Source of the DNA: UBA6168 sp964573725
GTDB lineage: Bacteria > Bacteroidota > Bacteroidia > Chitinophagales > Saprospiraceae
DNA length: 64,000 bases
Direction: 5' to 3'
NCBI GenBank assembly: GCA_964573725.1
Contig: CAZNLJ010000010.1
Location: 62,001 to 126,000 of the forward strand
Of the stretch, positions 16,789 through 25,549 are shown in pieces (within the stretch, counting starts at the first letter, position 1; the number at the start of each line of letters is the position of its first letter). Made by a program: the position numbers and the translations under genes. The notes beneath the pieces were generated by a model. It saw only the letters and a program-made list of their open reading frames with translations, made no database searches and was not told the origin of the DNA.

Positions 16789-18348
16789 TCATCGGGTCGG
16801 CTGCGGAGCCGGTTCCGCTTCGGTTTCCGACAGGGGCCGGACGACCGTCGCCACGAAACACTGGTCATGGGATTCCAATCCCTGCAACTGCCACCGGTCG
16901 AACAAGTAACGGATGATCCCGGGATCGCAAACCATGACCGTATCCCCCACCGCCACTTGCTCCGGATGTATGCTCAGCGCTATGTCGAACCCGTACTTCC
17001 TCCGGTACAAACCGGCATAGAAGACAGCTTGTCCGTCAAAACCGGGCTGAATCAGGGTGAACCGGCGAAGGTCCTGCCGGTGTCGCAGCTTTCGGAACAA
17101 GTACCCGTATTTCATATTGGGATCCTTCACTTCCGGCATATAGGTCTTTTCCAATACCGTGGCATAGGGTTCCCAAACAAAGGGGCGGAAAATCGCCAGC
17201 CACCCGAACACCAATACCAAGGCCGCCGCATCGGGCCGCCGCCACAAGGAAGCGAGCGATTGGACAAGTTCGCGGCAACCGAACCCGGCCAGGAACGCCA
17301 GGGGAGGGTAGGCCACGATGTCGTAGTGGGGCGTCTTCGTTTCCGAAAAGGAAATGGTCAGCAGCATACCGGCCGCACAAAGGAAAAAAAGCAGGAGAAT
17401 GTCCCGGCCGGCCGGGGACACCTTGCCTTTCCACCACCAGTATGCGGGTACCGACAACAGGATTACCCAAGGATGGAAATGCTTCTCGACAAGCTGGGTG
17501 AAATAATATTCCCAAGGCCCCTTGTGCAACTCGATCGTGGTGGTGTAGCGGTCGAGCATCTCGTAATGCAAGGCCCGTTGCAGAAAGCCCGGAATGCGCC
17601 AATCCATGACGGCCAACCAGGCGGCCAGGGGAACCACCACCGCCAGTACCGCCAGCCAGGTCCTCCGCTCCCGGATCATCTTTCCGGCCACGCCTTTGTA
17701 TACCGCGTATACGGCCATACCCGGCAGAAAGAACAGACCGAACACATATTTGGTCAGGGTCGCGGCAATCGATGCCAATACCAGGACAATCAGCCAACGG
17801 TCGGCGGACCACCCGGAACGCGGGCCGGACACATACCGGTAGAACGCATACGCCCCCAGCAACATATACAACGCCAAGGGTACGTCCTGGTCGCCCGTCC
17901 GCGCCGCATGCTCCCGTACATATCCTGTGGTTGTCGCCAGTACGAACGAGGCGAGGTACCCGACCCGGATGTCCCCGAATTCCCGGCGGGCTATGTAAAG
18001 GAACAGCAATATCGTGGCCAATACGGCCGCAAGGGTCGTTGCACGCAAACCTATCTCGTTGATTCCCAAAATTTTGAAAGACAATACCTGCAACCAGGTC
18101 GTAAACGGCGGTTTGGTGTTCGGATGCAGCGGCCCTCCGGCTATCCAATGGTCGTAGTTGGGCAGGTACCGGCCCTCCTCCGCCATGTAGGCCGCCCGCA
18201 TGGCGAACAGGGATTCGTCCCAATTGTGGATGGGTTCCCAACCCAAGTGGTGGACAAATGGGAAGTACAGGACGATGCCGAGCAACAACGGCCAGCCATA
18301 CCGTGCCGGGAGGTGCGTCCATCGATGATTTGGGCTACCGGTTACCAT
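16789..18348 (-). CDS. Glycosyltransferase family 39 (ArnT/PMT-like)
   Basis: About 519 residues with roughly ten transmembrane segments. The first periplasmic loop has IHNWDESLFAMRAAYMAEEGRYL (about 38-60), with the acidic residues typical of GT39/GT-C enzymes, followed by HPNTKPPFTTWL and EHAARTGDQDV (about 140). Such proteins move a sugar from a polyprenyl-phosphate donor to lipid A, protein or glycan at the outer face of the inner membrane. The acceptor is unknown. The chosen ATG at 18348 sits four bases after a TATCTTTG promoter-like element; an in-frame ATG at 18381 lies upstream of that element. Confidence 0.85.
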   Translation of the reverse strand: MVTGSPNHRWTHLPARYGWPLLLGIVLYFPFVHHLGWEPIHNWDESLFAMRAAYMAEEGRYLPNYDHWIAGGPLHPNTKPPFTTWLQVLSFKILGINEIGLRATTLAAVLATILLFLYIARREFGDIRVGYLASFVLATTTGYVREHAARTGDQDVPLALYMLLGAYAFYRYVSGPRSGWSADRWLIVLVLASIAATLTKYVFGLFFLPGMAVYAVYKGVAGKMIRERRTWLAVLAVVVPLAAWLAVMDWRIPGFLQRALHYEMLDRYTTTIELHKGPWEYYFTQLVEKHFHPWVILLSVPAYWWWKGKVSPAGRDILLLFFLCAAGMLLTISFSETKTPHYDIVAYPPLAFLAGFGCRELVQSLASLWRRPDAAALVLVFGWLAIFRPFVWEPYATVLEKTYMPEVKDPNMKYGYLFRKLRHRQDLRRFTLIQPGFDGQAVFYAGLYRRKYGFDIALSIHPEQVAVGDTVMVCDPGIIRYLFDRWQLQGLESHDQCFVATVVRPLSETEAEPAPQPTR

Positions 18349-18352
18349 CGTA

Positions 18353-18360
18353 CAAAGATA
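18353..18360 (-). promoter_or_regulatory. -7 element abutting the GT39 start codon
   Basis: Read on the minus strand the bases are TATCTTTG, then TACG, then the ATG at 18348. If functional, transcription would begin at or very near the start codon, giving a leaderless message. Confidence 0.45.
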
Positions 18361-18457
18361 ACGGCTTGCCTCATTATCCATACCCTGTCGGTCTCCCCTG
18401 GTGCGCCGACGTACCGGCCCGAGGCCTTATTCCGGCGACAATTATGTTCCAACCGCC

Positions 18458-18465
18458 TAACTTTG
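18458..18465 (+). promoter_or_regulatory. Candidate -7 element for the secreted coiled-coil protein
   Basis: TAACTTTG fits TAnnTTTG and lies about 140 bases before the ATG at 18608. No -33 partner was recognised. Confidence 0.4.
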
Positions 18466-18607
18466 CCCCGGGAGGCAGAAGCACTACCCTCCGGCACCTT
18501 GCCCCGGCGGCCGACGGTCCGCCCGACCGTCGGCAAACCCGCTCCCAGGGACATGGATCGGATCCGGGCGAGGGCCGCCGCCCAAACCACCCACCAATTG
18601 CACCACC

Positions 18608-19327
18608 ATGAAAGAAAAGACCCTCCTGATGACATGCCTGTTGCTGACCGCCGGTTTCCTCCGGACGGGATGGACACAGGGAAGCGAATGGCTCGACCTC
18701 CCCGCCGGGGACGGCAAGGTGCTGGAGGTCCTGGAACCGATGTCGCAGGGAATCCAGCAGGCCCTGGTCGTCACCTTGGACGGCGGGGATGTGAAACTGG
18801 CGGAGGAAACCTGGAAGGCCTTCCTGTCGGATTACGGCGGAAAAACCAAACGGGTCGCCCGCAGCAACGGCGAGTACGTCACGACGGTCGAGATCGTCGG
18901 TATAAACGGTGTCAATCCCATCCAGGTGTACAGCAGGGCGCGGGAAACCGAGGACGGAACGCCCCAGCTGTTGACCTGGTTCGACCTGGGGGAGGAATAC
19001 CTCAGCTCGAAATGGAAAGTGCAGTACGAGGAGGCGGAAAAAATCCTGCTCCGCTATGTACATGCATGCCGGGTCGCCCATACCACGGAACAATTGCAGA
19101 CGGCGGAGAAAAAACTCCGGTCGATGGAAAATGACCTCGAACGGCTGGAACGGCAACTCACCGGCTACCGGCGTACCATCGAGGAATCCGAAAAAAAAAT
19201 CCAACAGGCCAAGGACGACATCGTCACCAACCAGCAGCAGCAAGGGGATACCATGGAAAAAATGGAGCTGCAGAAACAACTGCTGGAAGAAATTAAAAGG
19301 CGGCTGTCCGGGTTAAAATCAAATTAA
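18608..19327 (+). CDS. Secreted protein with C-terminal coiled coil, unknown function
   Basis: 239 residues. A Sec-type signal peptide (about 1-23, ending GWTQG) is followed by a small alpha/beta region (about 25-145; the LVVTLDGGDVKLAEETWKAFL stretch resembles a substrate-independent fold I do not recognise). A long charged coiled coil rich in Glu, Lys and Gln follows (about 150-235). No catalytic motif is visible. It is probably periplasmic. The next gene on the same strand is a second alpha-oxoamine synthase about 200 bases later with its own promoter-like element, so operon linkage is doubtful. Confidence 0.75.
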   Translation: MKEKTLLMTCLLLTAGFLRTGWTQGSEWLDLPAGDGKVLEVLEPMSQGIQQALVVTLDGGDVKLAEETWKAFLSDYGGKTKRVARSNGEYVTTVEIVGINGVNPIQVYSRARETEDGTPQLLTWFDLGEEYLSSKWKVQYEEAEKILLRYVHACRVAHTTEQLQTAEKKLRSMENDLERLERQLTGYRRTIEESEKKIQQAKDDIVTNQQQQGDTMEKMELQKQLLEEIKRRLSGLKSN

Positions 19328-19341
19328 CACCGGACATTTGT

Positions 19342-19349
19342 TAATTTTG
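19342..19349 (+). promoter_or_regulatory. Candidate -7 element for the second alpha-oxoamine synthase
   Basis: TAATTTTG fits TAnnTTTG, 180 bases before the ATG at 19530. It is just after the stop of the upstream gene; no -33 partner was found. Confidence 0.4.
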
Positions 19350-19529
19350 CACGGTGTACGGCCGCCTGCCGGGGTGTACCCGTAGCCGTGTATCCATGGT
19401 TTTGTCCCTAGCCCATGCCCTTCAGCCGCCCCCCGGCTGCCTGCCGCAACCGTCGGCAAAGCAGGAAACCAAGCAGGTACACCGCACATGCCGACATTGT
19501 TCCATCACATCGCATAACTCAAGAACACT

Positions 19530-20780
19530 ATGGATTTATTCGAGAAGTTCAGGAATCCCGGCCCCTTGGGACGTTTCTCAGAGGTGGCGGACGGTTACTT
19601 CATGTTTCCGAAACTGGAAGGGGAACTGGGGAACCGGATGATGTTCCAGGGCAAGGAAGTCATCTGCTGGAGCATCAACAACTACCTGGGGCTGGCCAAC
19701 CACCCCGAGGTTCGTGAGACCGACGCACAGGCGGCGAAAGATTGGGGCATGGCCTATCCCATGGGTGCGCGCATGATGAGCGGCGCCACCCGCTACCACG
19801 ACCAACTGGAACAGGAACTGGCGGATTTCGTCGGAAAAGAATCCGTCCTGCTGGTCAATTTCGGCTACCAAGGCATCCTCTCCGCCATCGACAGCCTGCT
19901 CAACCGGCATGATGTCGTCGTCTATGACGCGGAATCCCATGCCTGTATCGTCGACGGGGTCAGGCTCCACCACGGCAAGCGGTTCGCCTTCGAACACAAC
20001 AATATCGAGAGCCTGGACAAGAACCTTGCCCGCGCCACCAAAATCGTAGAGGAAACCGGCGGAGGTATCCTGGTCATCAGCGAAGGGGTCTTCGGTATGC
20101 GGGGCGACCAAGGCAAACTCCGCGAAATCGCAGCCCTCAAGGAAAAGTATGAGTTCCGACTGATGGTCGACGACGCCCACGGATTCGGGATGCTCGGACC
20201 TACCGGCGCCGGGGCTTGCGAAGAACAGGGTATCATGCAGGACGTGGATGTCTATTTCTCCACCTTCGCCAAATCCATGGCCAGTATCGGTGCTTTCTTC
20301 GCCGGGGAGAAATTCATGATCCAACATCTCCGCTTCAACATGCGGTCCCAGATCTTTGCCAAGTCGCTGCCGATGCCGCTCGTCATCGGCGCCCTCAAGC
20401 GGTTGGAATTGCTGCGCACCCAGCCGGTCCTGCGGCAGCGGCTGTGGGACAATGTCGCCGCCCTCCAAGGAGGTTTGCGGCAGGCCGGTTTCGATATCGG
20501 GGAAACCAACTCCTGCGTCACGCCGGTCTACATGCACGGGGAAGTCGGGGAAGCCATGGCCCTCGTCCATGACATGCGGGAAAACTACGGCGTCTTCTGC
20601 TCCATTGTCGTGTATCCCGTCATCCCGAAGGGAATGATCATCCTTCGGTTGATACCCACCGCCGTCCATACGAAACAGGATATCGACGAGACGATTTCCG
20701 CCTTTAAGGAAGTCAAGGAGAAACTGGCGGGCGGACAGTACAAGGCGGTGGCGGAAAAGTATATGGCCGGCGTCATCTGA
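19530..20780 (+). CDS. Second alpha-oxoamine synthase (SPT/KBL-like PLP enzyme)
   Basis: 416 residues, fold type I PLP enzyme. Key residues are visible: His137 in ESHACIVDG, D214-D215-H217 in VDDAHGFG and the Schiff-base Lys248 in TFAKSMASIGAF. The N-terminal MDLFEKF and the YPMGARMMSGATRYHDQLE stretch differ clearly from the SPT at 7501-8712, so it is a paralogue and not a recent duplicate. Family members condense an amino acid with an acyl-CoA (serine palmitoyltransferase, 2-amino-3-ketobutyrate CoA ligase, BioF). The true substrate is undetermined. It has no sphingolipid or biotin neighbours. Confidence 0.85.
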   Translation: MDLFEKFRNPGPLGRFSEVADGYFMFPKLEGELGNRMMFQGKEVICWSINNYLGLANHPEVRETDAQAAKDWGMAYPMGARMMSGATRYHDQLEQELADFVGKESVLLVNFGYQGILSAIDSLLNRHDVVVYDAESHACIVDGVRLHHGKRFAFEHNNIESLDKNLARATKIVEETGGGILVISEGVFGMRGDQGKLREIAALKEKYEFRLMVDDAHGFGMLGPTGAGACEEQGIMQDVDVYFSTFAKSMASIGAFFAGEKFMIQHLRFNMRSQIFAKSLPMPLVIGALKRLELLRTQPVLRQRLWDNVAALQGGLRQAGFDIGETNSCVTPVYMHGEVGEAMALVHDMRENYGVFCSIVVYPVIPKGMIILRLIPTAVHTKQDIDETISAFKEVKEKLAGGQYKAVAEKYMAGVI

Positions 20781-20889
20781 TGGCCGACCCGGACAGGGGA
20801 AGCCTCGGGACCCATGCCCCACTCTCCGGATACCATATCCGGGAGGGCGCCGGTCCTACGGCCAACCCGACAGTCAAGATGAACACGGA

Positions 20890-20928
20890 TGGATGCCCGG
20901 GGATTCCTCAGGCATCCATTTCTTTTTC
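20890..20928 (+). terminator. Terminator of the second alpha-oxoamine synthase
   Basis: TGGATGCC at 20890-20897 pairs perfectly with GGCATCCA at 20911-20918, followed by a T-rich run (TTTCTTTTT). The stem lies about 110 bases after the synthase stop and overlaps the stop codon of the convergent DUF5606 gene. Confidence 0.65.
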
Positions 20929-21375
20929 CGTACCTGCTTCCGGTACATCGGTGGCTTCCGCCTCCCCATTCTCCCCGGCGGGTTCCGGTTGCGTCGTGTA
21001 TCCTCTTTCATGCAGGAAAAGGAACCAACGGATGACCTTCCGGATATCCCCCGTATGCACCCGGTCCCGATCATGACCCGGCAATACTTCAGCAAAATAA
21101 GCCCGCAAACCGGCCGCGTCGGTATCCGGGGAAACCACCGGCAGGGTTTCCATCCGGTCCAGCATGGATTGGAACACTTCCTTGATTTCTATCGCGTCGT
21201 CGTTTTCCAAAAAGATGGAGATACTTTCCAAGGGGGAAAACTGGTGTTTCCGCGTAGATGCGAAACGGACCTTGCCATTGTCAAGGTCTTCCACCAGCAT
21301 ACCGTTGCTGCGGTTCGCCACGATTTTCTGTACGCCGGGCATCCCGGTCACAATCACAAGCTCTTTGATATTCAT
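20908..21375 (-). CDS. DUF5606 domain protein
   Basis: 155 residues. The N-terminus MNIKELVIVTGMPGVQKIVA with the following RSNGMLVEDLDNGK stretch is characteristic of DUF5606, a small Bacteroidota family of unknown function. The conserved part spans about 1-125; the last 30 residues are acidic and Pro/Glu-rich, probably disordered. It is cytoplasmic, with no signal peptide. It converges on the alpha-oxoamine synthase and shares its 3' end with that gene's terminator stem. Confidence 0.8.
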   Translation of the reverse strand: MNIKELVIVTGMPGVQKIVANRSNGMLVEDLDNGKVRFASTRKHQFSPLESISIFLENDDAIEIKEVFQSMLDRMETLPVVSPDTDAAGLRAYFAEVLPGHDRDRVHTGDIRKVIRWFLFLHERGYTTQPEPAGENGEAEATDVPEAGTEKEMDA

Positions 21376-21460
21376 AATAATTTTGGAATTGCTTGCCGTG
21401 CTCGTTTGCAGGGCCCGGTTGTCCGCACCGGCCTTGACCCGACCCTGGTCAAACGAGCCG

Positions 21461-21468
21461 CAAAGTTA
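21461..21468 (-). promoter_or_regulatory. Candidate promoter of the DUF5606 gene
   Basis: On the minus strand TAACTTTG lies 85 bases before the start at 21375. A TTG (plus coordinates 21485-21487) sits 16 bases upstream, close to the usual -33 to -7 spacing. Confidence 0.5.
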
Positions 21469-21594
21469 TAAATCCATTCGCATGCAATGGATACTTTGTT
21501 GCTTACGCACTAATTTTGGAACCGGTGGATGCAAGGCCGCAGGATGGCCATGTTTTTGCCACCTGTGAAAAGGCACCTATCATATCCAAGTTCC

Positions 21595-22170
21595 ATGAAC
21601 CGTCACGCATCAAGCCCATTTTCATTCCTGGCCACCGCATGCCTGCTCCTGCCCTGCGCCCTGCTGTCCGCCCAAACCACCCGGCAATTCGCGGAGACCG
21701 CCAGACCGGCGGAACAAATCGACCAAACCTATCCGTATGACATCACCCTGGCGGATGCCGAGGCGCGGACCTTCCTTTCTTCGTCGGTCTTTCCGGTGGA
21801 CGGTCGGCCGACCGTGCTGCTGTTCTGGCTTACCACCTGCGGCCCCTGTCGGATGGAGCTTGCCGCCATCGCCGCCAAATACGGCGCATGGAAAGAAACG
21901 GCGGATTTCAACCTGATGGCCATTTCCATCGATTACCCCCACAACCGGGAGGCTTTCGTCCAACGGGTCCGGGAAAGCAAGTGGCCTTTCCCCGCTTACC
22001 TGGATGTCCACCGGGAATTCGGGGAAATCATGCCCGGCAAACTCAACGGCTTGCCCCAGGTGTTCGTGTTGGATGGGCAAGGGAACATCGTGTATCACAA
22101 AAGGAAATATGCACCGGGGGACGAGGACCTGTTGTTCGGTCAAATCCAGGCCATGCAAGGCCGGCCTTGA
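21595..22170 (+). CDS. TlpA-like periplasmic thioredoxin
   Basis: 191 residues from MNRHASSPF; the frame is open upstream but the ATG before the signal peptide is the sensible start. The hydrophobic signal spans about 10-25 and ends LLSAQ. The thioredoxin fold has the redox motif TTCGPCRME at about 80-88, and the cis-proline region is NGLPQVFVLD near 155. It is a probable periplasmic disulfide reductase of the TlpA/ResA type, for cytochrome maturation or general thiol reduction. It stands alone; the downstream region is an intergenic gap with convergent genes. Confidence 0.87.
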   Translation: MNRHASSPFSFLATACLLLPCALLSAQTTRQFAETARPAEQIDQTYPYDITLADAEARTFLSSSVFPVDGRPTVLLFWLTTCGPCRMELAAIAAKYGAWKETADFNLMAISIDYPHNREAFVQRVRESKWPFPAYLDVHREFGEIMPGKLNGLPQVFVLDGQGNIVYHKRKYAPGDEDLLFGQIQAMQGRP

Positions 22171-22565
22171 GTGCCGGCCACCGTTCCGGATAGTGCGCGA
22201 ACCAGCGCTCGCCTTCGCAACCGGAGGATATGCCTCCCGGACATTCATCTCCGCCGACCACTTGCCACGGAGCGGGTAAGGAAAGCCAGCCGTGATGCCC
22301 CCGTGGATTTCCTTCCGCGCCTGCGCGGAAAAAGTCGGGGGAAGGAAAATCCCGGTGTTTGGCACCCAAACCCCCATAACGATCGGTCCCATCTACCGGT
22401 ATGGTGAAGCGGGTCCACCCAGTCCGGGATACGGGAAGTGACGGGCCGTTTACGCTGTGATGCTTGTGGGATCGGCGGACCGCCGCGGATGCATATATAG
22501 GTCGGGAGGAGCAGGGACCTTGGTCCGGTCATGCTATCGGAGCTGCCCGGGAAGCCGGGCGGCAA
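22171..22565. other. Convergent intergenic region with an imperfect inverted repeat
   Basis: 395 bases between convergent genes. At 22305-22353 the bases GGATTT-CCTTCC are mirrored by GGAAGG-AAAATCC and enclose a perfect inner CCGCGC/GCGCGG hairpin. No T-tract follows on the plus strand. It may help end transcription from either side; otherwise I see nothing. Confidence 0.4.
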
Positions 22566-23150
22566 TCAGGCGGGATTTATCTTCTGATGTTGTTCGTAGC
22601 GGGTGATATACTCGTCGATGATGTCTCCGAGGATATCTTTCAGGTAAGCTTTTTCCAGGCGGGCGATGTGCTTGAGCTTGTTGAGTTTTTCCTTGTCGAA
22701 CGTGACGGTCAGGCGCTTGGTCCCACTGTTATCCTCCTCGACGGCACCCATCTCCACCGTCCGGCGGATCAGCATATCCAGCCCGCCACCCGGGCGGCGG
22801 CGATGTGCCTGTTGGTGGAAGACCTGCGGAGATTTTGCGGACCCGGCAGCGCCGCCTTTCGGATCCGAAGGCTTGGCTCCGCTGCCTTTCTGCTGCATCC
22901 GTTCGTCGAAGGTCTCCTGGATCGCGGCCTCCAACAGGGAGTCCAGGTCGGTGGTAAAATCTTTCTTGGATGCCGACCGCCTTGCGTCCGGACGGTCGTC
23001 CGGGCTTGTCCTCGCCGTATTCCCCCCACCATCCAGGAATGCGGTACCCGAACCGCCTTCCGATCCATACGGGGTGGTGAAAATACTTTCCAAACCGTCC
23101 GTGAATTTCTTTTTGCTCAAAACAATTGCGTTTACGGCGACGGAAGACAA
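22566..23150 (-). CDS. Putative ribbon-helix-helix centromere-binding partner of ParA
   Basis: 194 residues. A short conserved-looking N-terminus (KKKFTDGLESIF) is followed by a long Gly/Ser/Lys-rich linker (about 30-120). The C-terminal segment RLTVTFDKEKLNKLKHIARL...LKDILGDIIDEYITRYEQ (about 145-188) has the strand-helix-helix pattern of ribbon-helix-helix DNA-binding domains. It follows parA after about 80 bases on the same strand, the arrangement of ParA with small RHH partners (ParG/omega-like) and not ParB. The N-terminal KKKF-x-x-GLESIF could be the ParA-contacting peptide; that is inference. A start further in (VLSKKKF) is possible. Confidence 0.65.
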   Translation of the reverse strand: MSSVAVNAIVLSKKKFTDGLESIFTTPYGSEGGSGTAFLDGGGNTARTSPDDRPDARRSASKKDFTTDLDSLLEAAIQETFDERMQQKGSGAKPSDPKGGAAGSAKSPQVFHQQAHRRRPGGGLDMLIRRTVEMGAVEEDNSGTKRLTVTFDKEKLNKLKHIARLEKAYLKDILGDIIDEYITRYEQHQKINPA

Positions 23151-23227
23151 GAATTTGCAATGCCGGTTTCCGGGTGAAGACCGCTATCCTTTGCGGCCCG
23201 ATATCGGTTCGACAAACGGGGCTGCCG

Positions 23228-23989
23228 TCAAACGGCCGCCACCTCGATACGGGACAGGATTTCCTTGCAGAGGTTCATATAATCTTCCGCGCCGATACTC
23301 GTTCGGTTGTAGTTGAAGATATCCTTTCGCTGGGAGGGTGCCTCCGCCAGCGCCACATTGTCCCGGATCAGCGTATCGAACACCTTTTCCCCGAAATACT
23401 TGCGGATGGTGTCCACCACATCGCGGTTCAGGATTTTCCGGCTGTCGTACATGGTGGCGATTACGCCTCCGATTTCCAGCTTCTTGTTCAGCCGGAACTT
23501 CACCTTATCGATGACCTGTTTGATTTTGGCCAGGCCCTGGAGGGCGAGGAACTGCGCCTGCAGGGGGATATAAACATAATCGCTGGCTGCCAGTGCATTC
23601 AAGGTCAGCAGCCCCAGGGAAGGCGGGCAATCGATGATGATATAATCGTACTCCTCCTTCACCGGTTCGCACAATTCCCGCAGGAGGTACTCCCGTCCCG
23701 CCTCATTGATCAGCTCCATTTCCGCACCGGACAGGTCCAGGGTCGACATGATCACATCGAGGCCTTCCCGGACGGTGAACGGTTCCAGGTCGGATTCACC
23801 GCGCAAGGCTTCGTAGATCGTGTTGGTCTGACGGGGTATACCGAGCGACAGGCTCAGGTTCGCCTGCGGGTCAAGGTCTATCAACATTACCTTTTTTCCC
23901 AGCTCTACCAGCCCTGCACCGATATTGATGGCGCTGGTTGTCTTTCCGACACCCCCTTTGTGATTAAGAATGGAAATAATTTTCGCCAT
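23228..23989 (-). CDS. parA: ParA/Soj family ATPase
   Basis: 253 residues from MAKIISILNHKGGVGKTT, the deviant Walker A motif with Lys11 and Lys16. LIDLDPQANLSLSLG (Walker A-prime, about 36-50) and IIIDCPPSLGLLTLNAL (Walker B, about 112-128) complete the ParA signature. ATP-bound ParA binds DNA non-specifically and moves cargo with a centromere-binding partner. The next gene on the strand encodes an RHH-type protein, not a ParB, so this may be a dedicated partition pair. The frame is open upstream to 24268 but the residues there are non-homologous. Confidence 0.9.
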   Translation of the reverse strand: MAKIISILNHKGGVGKTTSAINIGAGLVELGKKVMLIDLDPQANLSLSLGIPRQTNTIYEALRGESDLEPFTVREGLDVIMSTLDLSGAEMELINEAGREYLLRELCEPVKEEYDYIIIDCPPSLGLLTLNALAASDYVYIPLQAQFLALQGLAKIKQVIDKVKFRLNKKLEIGGVIATMYDSRKILNRDVVDTIRKYFGEKVFDTLIRDNVALAEAPSQRKDIFNYNRTSIGAEDYMNLCKEILSRIEVAAV

Positions 23990-24058
23990 AACGAAACCCT
24001 TTTGCGCTGACACCGTCTGATTCGTCCTGTCCTTACGCCGCGCTACCGCGGCTTTGGG

Positions 24059-24066
24059 CAAAAATA
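24059..24066 (-). promoter_or_regulatory. Candidate -7 element for parA
   Basis: Minus-strand TATTTTTG lies 69 bases before the parA start. A TTG is 25 bases further upstream, slightly beyond the usual spacing. Confidence 0.4.
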
Positions 24067-24381
24067 ACAATATTGCCGGTGTTTTTATCCTCAATTTTAC
24101 AAGGAAAGCCGGGCCGTCCTCCTCCCGCACGAAAAAGTGCGGGTGCGGTGCCGGCGGATTTCCCGGGTCCGGTGGTATCCGCCCCCCCTCGACCGGGAAA
24201 AACCATGCCTGTTCGCCACCCCGCATGGATTCCGGGGCGGAGCGCTTCCCGGGGTCCAACCAAACCAAATTGCCGGCAAACCGTTATAAAATTAGTTGTC
24301 GTTTCCGATCCAAACGATCGGGTGCGGAACCTCCGGGACCTTCCGGTCAACCGTACCCGGCTACAGAAAAAAAATCAGCTG

Positions 24382-24906
24382 ATGATATCCAACCAGATGG
24401 AAAAGGCGCTCAACCAACAGATCGCCATGGAAGGCCAGGCCTCCTTCCTTTACCTGGCCATGTCGACCTGGTGCGAACACCAGGGATTGAAAGGATGTGC
24501 CGCCTTTCTCAAGGAGCAATCCGAGGAGGAACGGATGCACATGCTTCGGATCTTCGACTACCTGAGCGAGGTCGACGCTTTTGCCAAAACCCCCGGCATC
24601 GAGGAACCACCCCATACCTTCCCCTCCGTGCAAGCGGTTTTCCAGTCGGTCTACGAACATGAGCAGAAGGTGACCGCTAGTATCAACCGGCTGGTGACGC
24701 TGGCCCGGGAAGAGAACGACCACGCCACCGATGCCTTCCTGCAATGGTACATCATCGAGCAAAGGGAGGAGGAATCCCTGATCCGGACGGTCCTCGACCG
24801 TATCCGGCTGATCGGGGACGGCCCCCAAAGCCTTTATTTCATCGACAAGGAACTGGAGGCGCTCCATACGGCCAAAGCGGGGCCGGAAGGAACGGAATCC
24901 GCCTGA
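24382..24906 (+). CDS. ftnA: Ferritin
   Basis: 174 residues from MISNQMEKALNQQIAMEGQAS; the start is set by homology because the frame is open far upstream. Four-helix ferritin fold with ferroxidase ligands visible: Glu in QIAMEGQAS, the E-x-x-H pair in SEEERMHMLRIFDY, and Glu/Gln in the later helices (EHEQKVTA, WYIIEQREEE). It stores iron as ferric oxide in a 24-subunit cytoplasmic shell. The gene 43 bases downstream may be cotranscribed. Confidence 0.92.
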   Translation: MISNQMEKALNQQIAMEGQASFLYLAMSTWCEHQGLKGCAAFLKEQSEEERMHMLRIFDYLSEVDAFAKTPGIEEPPHTFPSVQAVFQSVYEHEQKVTASINRLVTLAREENDHATDAFLQWYIIEQREEESLIRTVLDRIRLIGDGPQSLYFIDKELEALHTAKAGPEGTESA

Positions 24907-24949
24907 GCATCCGGCCGGCCGCGGCACCGGTCGCTTTCAACAGCCTCCT

Positions 24950-25549
24950 ATGAAAGACATCTGGGCTTATTTCAAGGGACTTTTCCGACAGGCGGACGAA
25001 AGTTCCGCTTCCAATCCTTTCCTGCACGAGGTCATCCGGAGGTCAGAATCCGATATCCAGGCCTTTCGGGACTGGCAGGGAACCCTGCCGCATCGTCGGA
25101 TGATGGATTGGCTTCACGACCAATACGCCGTCTGGCAGGTGCTGCCCGACGACGTGGATTCCGCCATCGACTTTTTGCATACACCCGCCGCAAAAGGTTT
25201 CGCCATCCACCTGCACAAGACCGCCTATTCCCGACAGGAGGCGACTTTCCTGTTGGATTTCCTGCGGAATCAGGTATGTGCCCTCGACTACCGGGTCCAA
25301 CTTTCCGACACGCGGACCTGGACCACCCCCCATTGGGTGGAAACCGTCGAACGGCATTACCTCAAGCCCCGGCCGGCCTGGGCGGACAACCAGCGGTTCG
25401 ACCAAAAATTCGGCAACATCACCTTCGAACTCGTCCTCCGGAACGATGTCCCCCACCTGTTCAAGTGCCGGGCCAACAGCTACAGCGACCGGCTGTATGC
25501 CGATGCCCATGCCTTTTCCCAGCTCCTGCAGGCTATCCTGAGGGAATGA
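24950..25549 (+). CDS. Conserved-looking protein of unknown function
   Basis: 199 residues, no signal peptide or membrane segment. It is rich in aromatic residues and has a HLHKTAYSRQEATFLLDFLRNQV stretch near 88-110 and FGNITFELVLRNDVPHLFKCRA near 155-176. No known motif was recognised. Clean codon usage matching the neighbours and a short gap after the ferritin gene support it being real and possibly in the same transcript. Confidence 0.72.
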   Translation: MKDIWAYFKGLFRQADESSASNPFLHEVIRRSESDIQAFRDWQGTLPHRRMMDWLHDQYAVWQVLPDDVDSAIDFLHTPAAKGFAIHLHKTAYSRQEATFLLDFLRNQVCALDYRVQLSDTRTWTTPHWVETVERHYLKPRPAWADNQRFDQKFGNITFELVLRNDVPHLFKCRANSYSDRLYADAHAFSQLLQAILRE

